A stretch of DNA of 64,000 bases from Diogma glabrata (Eukaryota > Arthropoda > Insecta > Diptera > Cylindrotomidae). The position numbers and the translations under genes were made by a program. Below, in pieces: positions 60,601 to 62,053 of the stretch. Each line of letters begins with the position of its first letter. Positions within the stretch are counted from its first letter, which is position 1. The DNA is taken from assembly GCA_963693315.1 (NCBI GenBank), contig OY856186.1, positions 78,094,042 through 78,158,041 of the forward strand, given 5' to 3'. The notes under the pieces are model-generated. The model saw nothing but the letters and a program-made list of their open reading frames with translations. It was not told the origin of the DNA and did not search any database.

Positions 60601-61020
60601 AAAAAATCGTGTATCAATAATCAAAACTTGTATCTGTTGTTTATGCTTAAAAGTTGAATATTTAATCTATTGTGGTTTCATTTTTGTATCAATCACACGA
60701 AAACTAATAATTTTATTTTTTGATTAACCCAAACTATAGATTCTACAAGATTATCTCTTACGTTATCACCGCTTGGATCACAAATTAGTTTTGCAAATCA
60801 ACAGATTGCAACTAGAATTGAAAATGTTGCCGATTGGGATGTAATAACGAAAAAATATCGAGCTTTAGTTGGTGATGTAGAGGATTCAGGTTCGATCAAA
60901 GAATCCGAAACAGAAAATACAGCATCGAATGTTGATGTTCAAGCACCAGTTGTAGTACAAAATCAAGTTGGAAATAACGTCGGTAATGCAGTTAGTGGTG
61001 CTGTAGGAGCACAAGTTTAG
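12235..61020 (+). CDS. nompC: nompC / TRPN1 mechanosensory channel gene (spliced, 5' exons off-window)
   Basis: NOMPC is the TRPN cation channel opened by force. In insects it serves touch, proprioception and hearing in ciliated and dendritic-arborisation neurons, with the ankyrin spring tethered to microtubules. The exons are 12235-12645, 24339-24437, 24503-24805, 25406-26833, 26897-27433, 27488-27694, 35584-36277, optional 36585-36686, then either 54334-54545 or 54616-54845, then 56643-56771, 56842-56959 and 60740-61020. All have GT/AG ends and compatible phases. I count 25 ankyrin repeats (4+1+3+13+4). Drosophila NOMPC has 29, so the N-terminus and about four repeats are missing upstream. 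Introns range from 54 nt to 17.6 kb, the large ones swollen by transposons. The coding sequence has no internal stop, so the gene looks functional. Confidence 0.97.
12646..13056. other. Start of 11.7-kb nompC intron
   Basis: Intron sequence between the first visible ankyrin exon and the foldback element. No gene or repeat was recognised. Confidence 0.4.
14387..15115 (-). repeat. Tandem ~270-bp repeat tract, family B, inside the foldback centre
   Basis: ACTGTGCTTTCGA recurs at 14391 and 14660, and a weaker AAACTAAGCAGTCGA at 14934, giving a period near 270 bp. Read on the minus strand, the tract begins AGGGTTCCATACTTTG and TCTATTGGTGAGACTTCG. It contains GTCAAGTGGGATGTCATATG. The same landmarks occur in the 1.8-kb element at 49886-51690. 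It is non-coding in all frames. Confidence 0.75.
15116..16200. other. Foldback centre, unassigned
   Basis: AT-rich sequence between the family B tract and the inner right arm. No protein-coding match was seen. Confidence 0.4.
17335..17637. other. Non-coding spacer with a short duplicated phrase
   Basis: It contains CGGGCCGTTGCTATATAAAA preceded by a near copy (GCCCGTTGCTATATAAAACG at 17463-17482). No gene is present. Confidence 0.4.
17638..18128. repeat. Inverted-repeat (hairpin) element, ~490 bp
   Basis: The left arm (17638-17850) and right arm (about 17940-18128) are inverted copies. Both carry AAATTCATCTACTAAAAACT, GATCGCATTTTTACCAGTGT and GGCGTGCTATACACCTGAGC in matching order when one is reversed. 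The left arm has an extra ~47 bp near 17732-17778 that itself contains TGTTCGCCT and AGGCGAATA, an internal small inverted pair. No coding is present. It looks like a non-autonomous DNA element. Confidence 0.85.
18129..21600. other. Intronic sequence with degraded repeat fragments
   Basis: No gene is recognised. CGCGTACCATTTGATAACAT near 19613 resembles CGCGTACCATTTAATTACAT near 38176. TATGTAATATCTCATG at 20538 resembles the family A phrase at 8727. The short frames at 19109-20477 show no family signature. Confidence 0.4.
21601..21675 (-). tRNA. tRNA-Lys(CTT)-like sequence, pseudogene or SINE head
   Basis: Read on the minus strand from 21675, the acceptor stem start GCTCGGC faces GCTGGGC near the 3' end. 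The internal promoter boxes are intact: TAGCTTAGTCGA (A box) and GGTTCGATCCC (B box). The anticodon loop is GACTCTTAATC, giving CTT at 21638-21640, which is lysine. Two extra bases lie before the D stem (GGCTATAGC where tRNA-Lys normally has GGCTAGC), and several stem positions deviate. It is therefore probably a tRNA pseudogene or the tRNA-derived head of a SINE whose body would extend toward 21400. A working tRNA is less likely. Confidence 0.7.
21690..22085 (-). pseudogene. Ty3/gypsy integrase C-terminal fragment
   Basis: The minus-strand frame reads RVIAGLRAYLTEDHIRRDVH, LSELDCALRCSVHQTSGCSP and YYVFFGLPMITHG. This is the end of a retroviral-type integrase core, with the usual H-x-T-x-G-x-SPY-x-x-FG signature partly kept, followed by the basic tail (ELKKAHYNLRAQKRSF). 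Upstream catalytic residues are absent. It differs from the integrase at 5797-6926, so it derives from another gypsy lineage. It sits just upstream (minus strand) of the tRNA-like sequence. Confidence 0.8.
22086..24338. other. AT-rich intron with one small hairpin
   Basis: Mostly T-rich low-complexity sequence. At about 22655-22780, ATTAGTCGATTATTTTTCA and TGAAAAATAATCGACTATTA form an inverted pair with CAACTCGT on both sides. No gene is seen. The interval ends at acceptor TTTTCTCTAACCAG, used by the next nompC exon. Confidence 0.45.
24339..24437 (+). CDS. nompC: nompC exon: exactly one ankyrin repeat
   Basis: 99 nt, 33 codons, phase 0 at both ends. The product begins NGARSLHTAAKYGHVGIINT and ends KVDVTTN, one complete ankyrin repeat. 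The donor is AAT/GTAAGT and the next intron is only 65 nt. Because the exon is symmetric and a single repeat long, skipping it would shorten the spring by one repeat without changing frame. There is no direct evidence that this happens. Confidence 0.95.
24503..24805 (+). CDS. nompC: nompC exon: three ankyrin repeats
   Basis: 303 nt, 101 codons, phase 0-0, with acceptor TTTCGTTTCAAG and donor AAT/GTAAGG. Repeat cores are NYTALHIAVQSAKPAVV, RETPLHIAARVKDGDRC and GQTPVHVAARHGNLGTL. It ends GGDALFKSN. The insert RVKDGDRC and the block HVRGGRLRE are characteristic of insect NOMPC. Confidence 0.96.
24806..25405. other. nompC intron, 600 nt
   Basis: No repeat or gene is recognised. It has a T-rich tract before the acceptor, which reads CTAAAG, a weaker AAG acceptor. 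Confidence 0.5.
25406..26833 (+). CDS. nompC: nompC main ankyrin exon, about 13 repeats
   Basis: 1428 nt, 476 codons, phase 0-0. It opens VGETPLHLACRYSHQEIV and ends QVDAATTEN with donor AAT/GTAATT. Thirteen repeat cores are readable, among them WTPLLIACYRGHMELV, RSALHLAAERGFLQVC, RTALHFAAMNGYTHLV, QTPLHLAAASGQIEVC and LTPLHVAAYYGQADTV. Longer inter-repeat loops (for example after ALHFACGV, and the segment SEPPTGSSLVPELGSESG) sit where Drosophila NOMPC also has them. Base composition at third positions is AT-rich like the rest of the gene. Confidence 0.97.
26897..27433 (+). CDS. nompC: nompC exon: last four ankyrin repeats and start of linker
   Basis: 537 nt, 179 codons, phase 0-0, with a 63-nt intron before it. 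Repeat cores are YNPLHLACFGGHMSVV, KTGLHIAAMYGHYQMM, WTPLHCCAKAGHLDVV and CAAIWFAASEGHNDVL. The product continues into the linker that connects the ankyrin spring to the membrane domain (HDTYSLMEDKRYVYNLMVVS). It ends NIYINLSSK at donor AAA/GTAAGT. Confidence 0.96.
27488..27694 (+). CDS. nompC: nompC exon: linker helices before S1
   Basis: 207 nt, 69 codons, phase 0-0, after a 54-nt intron. It reads EKERAKDLIAAGKQCEAMAT near the start and EVIAHTVVQRYLQ at the end, the conserved linker and pre-S1 helices of NOMPC. Donor CAG/GTAAAA opens a 7.9-kb intron. Confidence 0.95.
27695..27954. other. nompC intron start
   Basis: Short non-coding stretch before retroposon family A. It could include the family's 5' flank. 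Nothing else is seen. Confidence 0.4.
27955..28502 (+). mobile_element. Poly(A)-tailed retroposon, family A copy 1
   Basis: It matches 47268-47793 closely over about 530 bp. Shared landmarks are GCCAAGGTGA(C/T)ATCTTAGG, GAACTGTATTCAGTCAACGG, AAACGAGCCTTCATATAACT, TATTGGCCTATGTCATATTT and GGGACCTTGGTCTTAAAAGG. It ends TTTTATT followed by an uninterrupted A run (28483-28502). The A tail implies retroposition, so this is a SINE or the 3' end of a LINE. No RT frame remains in it. Confidence 0.8.
28709..29072. mobile_element. Small GATC-rich MITE (family G), 364 bp
   Basis: The ends GAGCAGGAACTAGTTAGGG and AAATTTCTGCTC form an imperfect terminal inverted repeat, the same type as at 43662-44267 (GAGCAGAAATTTGTTAGGG). 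The body is full of GGGCAATC, CCTGATCAGG and GGCCCTATT phrases. Non-autonomous; no coding. Confidence 0.75.
29073..31870. other. Intronic sequence, nothing recognised
   Basis: No gene signature was found on either strand. ATTTTCGTTTTGTATGAG near 30702 belongs to the dispersed phrase also seen at about 9729 and 35140. Confidence 0.4.
31872..32480 (-). pseudogene. Ty3/gypsy RT end and RNase H remnant
   Basis: The minus strand reads an RT tail (ICIDNLFIASKTFEEYL, where the catalytic YIDD has become CIDN). Then come remains of the connection region (RVIQWSINAIQAFQLCKRQL) and the RNase H motif QQYSAYDRELLAGAYQ. Stops and frame changes interrupt it. The arrangement matches the gypsy remnant at 5797-7990 and the two may be related copies. 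Confidence 0.8.
32481..33894. other. Intronic sequence; left part may be more gypsy RT
   Basis: The first 250 bp continue the antisense gypsy RT region too weakly to define (for example FLVRNLNFCF ... near 32500). No gene is recognised beyond it. Confidence 0.35.
33895..34780. repeat. Dispersed repeat family C, copy 1
   Basis: It is a direct copy of 48580-49390. Shared phrases are TTGTAATGAACACTGTGCAT, TCTGTGAGTTCGATTA, ATCACAAATGCTGAAT and TTCACCGCAGAT-type sequence in the same order. The copy is interrupted by a short tandem array (34208-34400). Coding and termini are unknown. The identity is clear but well below perfect. Confidence 0.7.
34208..34400. repeat. ~74-bp tandem repeat, about 2.5 units
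   Basis: Units begin CGATTGTT or CGATCGTT at 34208, 34283 and 34356. They share AATAATAATATCCAATGA and TTGCGCCT. The array lies inside family C copy 1 and is absent from copy 2. Confidence 0.7.
34781..35259. other. Intronic sequence with a GCAGT microsatellite
   Basis: GTGCAGTGCAGTGCAGTGCA at 34838 is a 5-bp microsatellite. The rest is non-coding. Confidence 0.5.
35260..35533. mobile_element. 274-bp MITE with 29-bp TIRs just before the S1-S5 exon
   Basis: The left end GGTAGCGATTTTGTACCATT, continuing ATCTCTCCT (35260-35288), is exactly inverted at 35505-35533. Additional AGAGATAA and AGAGAAATAA phrases inside extend the potential hairpin. TTG flanks both sides, a possible 3-bp target duplication. 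The element ends 50 bp upstream of the nompC exon at 35584. Confidence 0.88.
35584..36277 (+). CDS. nompC: nompC exon: pre-S1 through S5
   Basis: 694 nt, phase 0 in, phase 1 out, with donor GATG/GTAAGT. It begins EVWRGSLNWSAWRTL and includes hydrophobic segments consistent with S1 (LLLLVAFIVCPPVWVVF), S2 (HIHLMLNLMVVGITPIY), S3 (SLLIWLSGLLLFELTN), S4 (LLVLIFGMIGVGVHVAG) and S5 (DLARFLAVLAIFVFGFSMHI). The conserved block CRNQCFALSFLLACVQILDF precedes LSFHHLFGPWAIIIGDLLKD. Segment numbering is approximate. It ends KVAGYFSD, the linker toward the pore. It closely matches NOMPC across insects. Confidence 0.97.
36585..36686 (+). CDS. nompC: nompC symmetric exon in the S5-pore linker (likely alternative)
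   Basis: 102 nt, entered in phase 1 and left in phase 1, with acceptor TATCTTTAG and donor GATA/GTAAGT. It encodes 34 residues: AKPEKLIVQTKRELAAYNED, then RSLYTDYRRKHRED. It is rich in charge, open in only this frame, and flanked by consensus splice sites. It can be skipped or included before either pore exon without disturbing frame. The Drosophila sequence I remember runs from GYFSD straight to the pore, matching the skipped form. Other TRPN proteins have a charged YRRK-type insert here. Confidence 0.85.
36687..37699. other. Start of 17.6-kb nompC intron
   Basis: A short CTAT/CTGT microsatellite lies at about 36930-36947. No gene is recognised. The frame at 37178-37408 has no family signature. 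Confidence 0.45.
37700..39480 (-). pseudogene. Non-LTR retrotransposon (Jockey/R1-like) RT and RNase H remnant
   Basis: On the minus strand, from high to low coordinates: HIPVSWRMAKMILIPKVEKK, then SHRLISLT (RT entry), then IRSPLQDSQHAYRTARSTET at 39231-39172. Next come GCLKCAVLSSLM and FADN, the catalytic box with the second aspartate lost, near 38830-38920. At 37720-37790 lies YWIPDRASIPANEEADKLT, the end of an RNase H domain of the kind carried by R1/I/Jockey elements. Order and strand agree with one decayed copy. The 38.1-38.7 kb stretch between may hold an unrelated insertion. Upstream sequence to about 40.2 kb may be further degraded RT or endonuclease. Confidence 0.78.
39481..43273. 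other. Intronic AT-rich sequence
   Basis: No gene is recognised. The first 700 bp may be extreme decay of the LINE upstream of its RT. The remainder is low-complexity intron without clear inverted or tandem repeats. Confidence 0.4.
43405..43575. repeat. ~24-bp tandem repeat, GATCCATTCCGGATCCATTT type
   Basis: At least six variants of GATCCATNCCGGATCCATTT with a few bases between them follow one another. Both half-sites are palindromic (CCGGATCC). Two overlapping + strand frames simply translate the repeat. Confidence 0.85.
43662..44267. mobile_element. Nested family G MITE, 606 bp
   Basis: The ends GAGCAGAAATTTGTTAGGG and CCCTAACTAATTTCTGCTC are inverted copies. The body is dense in GGCCCTGATCAGG, GGGCAATC and GATTGGGA phrases. 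The same family is at 28709-29072 and, as a partial copy, at 47900-48240. Confidence 0.82.
44901..45150. repeat. Five-unit 50-bp satellite with paired TGATCA sites
   Basis: Units begin at 44901, 44951, 45001, 45051 and 45101, with exact 50-bp spacing. Later units read GCCGGATCAAGGGAAACGGT then ACTNTACGCTGATCAGGAAC then TGATCAGATG. Each has two TGATCA palindromes in a CTGATCAGGAACTGATCAG context. Units 3-5 are nearly identical; units 1-2 are diverged. Confidence 0.95.
45220..46689. other. Intronic sequence, nothing recognised
   Basis: AT-rich. The frames at 45253-45441 and 45800-46009 lack any recognised signature or splice context. Confidence 0.45.
46690..47125 (-). pseudogene. Tc1/mariner-superfamily transposase fragment
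   Basis: The minus-strand frames read EAHFHLNGFFNKQNCRFWGS, then ENPRAIHQRQLHPTRC and TVWCGI. After a deletion comes FGQRIISRNSKIKWPARLQK and LSEPDYFL. This is the DDE transposase pattern of the IS630/Tc1/mariner superfamily. The aspartate normally before EAHFHL is isoleucine, and the central segment with the second catalytic aspartate is deleted. Two frames are needed. It is a dead fragment without recognised TIRs. Confidence 0.85.
47190..47793 (+). mobile_element. Poly(A)-tailed retroposon, family A copy 2
   Basis: This is the longest family A copy. It begins near CGTACTCCAGTCCCTG and continues CATACCACTGGCAATAGCAG and AGCCAAGGTGATATCTTAGG. From there it follows copy 1 (27955-28502), and it ends TTTTATT plus a run of A to 47793. 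The 5' part is also represented, inverted, at 8570-8775. It contains no open frame of note. Confidence 0.82.
47900..48240. repeat. Partial family G MITE
   Basis: CCTGATTTGGTTTATCGTAT, TTGACCCCTAGTTGGGCAAT and the later block ATTTCAGAAATATGAAAAAA ... AAAGGTGGTATATG align, inverted, with 43930-44130. The outer inverted ends are missing. Confidence 0.65.
48540..49390. repeat. Dispersed repeat family C, copy 2
   Basis: It is a direct relative of 33895-34780. Shared phrases are TTGTAATGAACACCGTGCAT, GTCTGTGAGTTCGATTA, ATCATAAATGCTGAAT, and AATTGGTAAAAACACCAATT with CACCGCAGAT. It lacks the 74-bp tandem array. Confidence 0.7.
49717..49749 (-). ncRNA. Hammerhead-like motif 1 (left arm)
   Basis: On the minus strand the order is CTGTAGAT, stem GATCTT, loop TAG, stem AAGATC, GAAA, then ACCGGT followed by A. 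A 6-bp stem II, the GAAA strand and a short self-complementary stem III with GUA at the expected cleavage position fit a minimal type I hammerhead. CUGUAGA replaces the consensus CUGANGA and there is an extra U before stem II. Activity is uncertain. Confidence 0.4.
49798..49830 (+). ncRNA. Hammerhead-like motif 1 (right arm)
   Basis: It is the inverted partner of 49717-49749, with one change (AAGATT before GAAA, turning a G-C pair of stem II to G-U). All other motif positions are kept. Confidence 0.4.
49886..51690 (+). mobile_element. 1.8-kb insertion with 286-bp tandem repeats (family B)
   Basis: It begins AGGGTTCCGTTTTTTATACG and CACTATTGGTGAGAG, and ends near ACGGAACCTTTGACGAGCG ... CTTGTCTGGC. 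CTACGTTTCGACACTGATTG occurs at 50521, 50807 and (one change) 51093, and a diverged CTAAATTTCAACACTTGATT at 51377. Units of 286, 286 and 284 bp share TCAAATAATTATATTTCTGT and TGAAAGAGCACTTAATTT. Both ends contain GGTTCCGT in inverted orientation. T runs flank it. Frames inside are repeat by-products. The family also occurs inside the foldback element at 14387-15115. Confidence 0.85.
51769..52046 (-). other. 3' untranslated part of the Penelope-like copy
   Basis: It lies between the GIY-YIG stop and the palindrome on the minus strand. A-rich, non-coding. Confidence 0.5.
52047..52397 (-). pseudogene. Penelope-like element GIY-YIG endonuclease fragment
   Basis: The minus-strand frame reads VYQIKCNDCSYKYTGQTGRS, then FKIRANEHFACIRKGNQEFT, LANHIISSNHNVSIDNLSIL and KGRKLDILESYDIRK. 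This is the GIY-YIG nuclease domain at the C-terminus of Penelope-like reverse transcriptases. The conserved CxxC is present (CNDC), as are the Y..GQTGR.F..R..EH core and the ANH-I--NH segment. An in-frame stop lies just upstream and no RT domain follows, so the copy is 5'-truncated, as is common after target-primed insertion. Confidence 0.9.
52398..54333. other. nompC intron upstream of the pore exons
   Basis: About 1.9 kb of AT-rich sequence without a recognised repeat or gene. It ends ATTTTACTACAG, the acceptor of the first pore exon. Any splicing-control pairing for the pore exons would be expected here or in the introns after them. Confidence 0.5.
54334..54545 (+). CDS. nompC: nompC pore exon, version 1 (mutually exclusive)
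   Basis: 212 nt, entered in phase 1 and left in phase 0, with donor CAG/GTAATT. It encodes RMTPFVAFERLFFAVFGQTT, a short outer-pore loop PDDINPLKSERPEW, and S6 from FKIVFGIYLLVSVVVLVNLL through IAMMSDTYQRIQ. FFAVFGQ is the pore helix and filter region; TYQRIQ leads into the TRP domain. Compared with version 2 it has E-R in place of E-L after the pore-helix start and a loop six residues shorter. Synonymous differences from version 2 are many, so the duplication is old. Confidence 0.95.
54546..54615 (+). other. 70-nt intron between the two pore exons
   Basis: It is T-rich, starts GTAATT and ends AATTACCAG. At 70 nt it is splicable in insects (a 54-nt intron is used elsewhere in this gene), so size alone would not prevent joining the two pore exons. 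Confidence 0.85.
54616..54845 (+). CDS. nompC: nompC pore exon, version 2 (mutually exclusive)
   Basis: 230 nt, phase 1 in, phase 0 out, with donor CAG/GTAGTT. It encodes KMNPILAFELLFFAVFGQTT, a longer loop TDQTQVDKQSQSTEKSQPYW, and S6 from FKVVFGIYMLVSVVVLINLL through IAMMSDTYQRIQ. This version is the closer match to the Drosophila NOMPC pore as I remember it, which has a TEQTQVDK loop. The exon starts with the bases TAA. When entered from a phase 1 exon these are split and harmless, but when entered from pore exon 1 in phase 0 they are a stop codon. Confidence 0.96.
54846..56642. other. nompC intron, 1.8 kb
   Basis: It holds moderately GC-richer, repeat-like sequence at 55.1-55.8 kb that I cannot assign. 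The frames at 55108-55371 and 56437-56619 have no family signature. Confidence 0.4.
56643..56771 (+). CDS. nompC: nompC exon: TRP-domain region
   Basis: 129 nt, 43 codons, phase 0-0, with acceptor TTATCTATCTAG and donor AGG/GTAAGT. It reads AQSDIEWKFGLSKLIRNMHR then TTTAPSPLNLITTWFMYLLE. The W-K-FGLSKLIRNM helix is the TRP helix that follows S6 and couples the ankyrin/linker region to the gate. It is nearly invariant in NOMPC. Confidence 0.96.
56842..56959 (+). CDS. nompC: nompC exon: basic cytoplasmic segment
   Basis: 118 nt, phase 0 in, phase 1 out. It reads ARMKKKKRPSLAAMMTGFSN then RQASARTKAGAKWLSKVKK. The end is chosen so that the next exon gives KKDS, as in Drosophila. The donor AAAG/GTCATA is weak. 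A second possible donor AAAG/GTTGGC at 56977, also phase 1, would add six residues (GHIVPK). Either keeps the frame. Confidence 0.85.
56960..58052. other. nompC intron, unassigned
   Basis: T-rich non-coding sequence. A stretch of TTTATTTATTTATTAG sits near 57906. No gene is present. Confidence 0.45.
58173..58205 (-). ncRNA. Hammerhead-like motif 2 (left arm)
   Basis: On the minus strand: CTGTCGATG, stem ATCTG, loop AAT, stem CAGAT, T, GAAA, ACGCGT followed by A. It has the same layout as motif 1, with a different stem II sequence that still pairs and a different but again self-complementary hexamer. The core departs from consensus at the same place (CUGUCGA). Confidence 0.4.
58239..58271 (+). 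ncRNA. Hammerhead-like motif 2 (right arm)
   Basis: It is the inverted partner of 58173-58205. Stem II is disturbed here (ACCTG with CAGAT leaves one A-C mismatch). GAAACGCGTA is unchanged. Confidence 0.35.
58380..59414. other. nompC intron, unassigned
   Basis: AT-rich with no gene signature. Confidence 0.45.
59415..59930 (+). pseudogene. Ty3/gypsy reverse transcriptase remnant
   Basis: Readable in order with frame shifts and a stop: HEIEFKPGSKFNNVKRYQTQ, NEIKKLKGADVII, NFQMLIVSKKSKND, RMVIDFRRLND, LYLESGYHQIPLKENDLTKT, FTRLPFGDKDRPTTFKLHMN and LVYLDDVI. These are RT motifs 1-5 of a 17.6/297-like gypsy element, including the catalytic Y-x-DD box (YLDD). LPFGD replaces the usual LPFGL. Nothing further of pol follows. 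Confidence 0.87.
59931..60739. other. nompC intron, end part
   Basis: No gene is present. It ends AAACTATAG, the acceptor of the last coding exon. Confidence 0.5.
60740..61020 (+). CDS. nompC: nompC last coding exon
   Basis: 281 nt, phase 1 in, stop TAG at 61018-61020. With the split codon it begins DSTRLSLTLSPLGSQISFAN, then RIENVADWDVITKKYRALVG, the conserved end of NOMPC. A divergent tail follows, rich in V, N, Q and A (NQVGNNVGNAVSGAVGAQV). The last 40 residues are not conserved and may differ between species. Confidence 0.95.
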
Positions 61021-61570
61021 AAAAAAAAAATTAAATATAACAATTTTTTTCAAATTTTTAAAAGGTGTATACCTAAATGTTTTTTTTTTTAAATTAAAAA
61101 CTAAGATATAAAATTGTGCCTATCTTCATTTTTAAGAAATTAAAATAATAAGAAAATTTTATACAAATTATATAAACGAAAATAATAAAACTAAACTAAA
61201 ACTGTAAATATTTTAAAATTATATTTATATTTATTCGAGTATATTGCAAATATATTGTACAAATTGTTAAAACTATGATTTGTTAATAATAAGATATATT
61301 AAAAATATATAAGTAAATAAATTTTTAGATAATTTTAATAACGTAAATGAAAATTTTGAAAATCTAGTGAAAAATAAATACTATCTATTTTTATTAGGGC
61401 ACAATAATTTGTTTTTCTATAATTTTAATTAATCTATATTAACTAAATTGTGTGATTCTTTTTATGTTTCTATAACAAAAACAAAATTAATTTTTTTTTG
61501 TAATAAATAAAAATTGTGTAAAATTTTGAAACGAAATATTTAAATTGTTTTATTGATTTTATTTTAATTG
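61021..61570 (+). other. nompC: nompC 3' UTR (probable extent)
   Basis: Very AT-rich sequence after the stop. AATAAA signals occur at 61184-61189, 61316-61321, 61373-61378 and overlapping at 61502-61511, so several alternative ends are possible. The exact cleavage site cannot be told. Confidence 0.5.
61502..61511 (+). terminator. Overlapping AATAAA polyadenylation signals
   Basis: AATAAATAAA, the most distal of the candidate poly(A) signals, followed by T/GT-rich sequence within 60 bp. Confidence 0.45.
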
Positions 61571-62053
61571 GTTTGTAATAAAAATATTGATTGAAAACAG
61601 AATCGAGATTTCGATGATGTGAACTCGACCGTTTCTGATTTTCTTTAGACTTTGGTAATCTTTTCTTTCATTTCTTCCCTAGTTTTGAAAGGATGGGTCG
61701 AAATTTATTAGGAAATAATAACCAAACTAATAATAACCTTTTTCTCGGCCACGCAAAATAAAAGTTGTATGTAATTTTCAAGTTGACAAATTTGCATTCT
61801 AAATTTTTGTAGACTTATTTGAACTGGCAATTAAAAATTAACTTCAAATTTTAGTTTATGATTACTTTCGAAATGGTGTAAAGTTTATTAAAAATTCTTA
61901 ATCGTGTTAAATTTTTAAATTTAGCACGATTTATAATTTGGAAACCATTTAGCATTCAATTGGAACGCAGTCTTAGTATGTTTAAAGTAAATAATAAATC
62001 TTTAAAACGTAAAAAGCGTACAAAGATTTGATTAAAACGACAGATAAGACAGA
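61571..62053. other. Spacer between nompC 3' end and LINE
   Basis: No gene is seen. AGCACGATTTAT and ATCGTGTTAAATTTT near 61902-61933 form a short inverted pair. Confidence 0.4.
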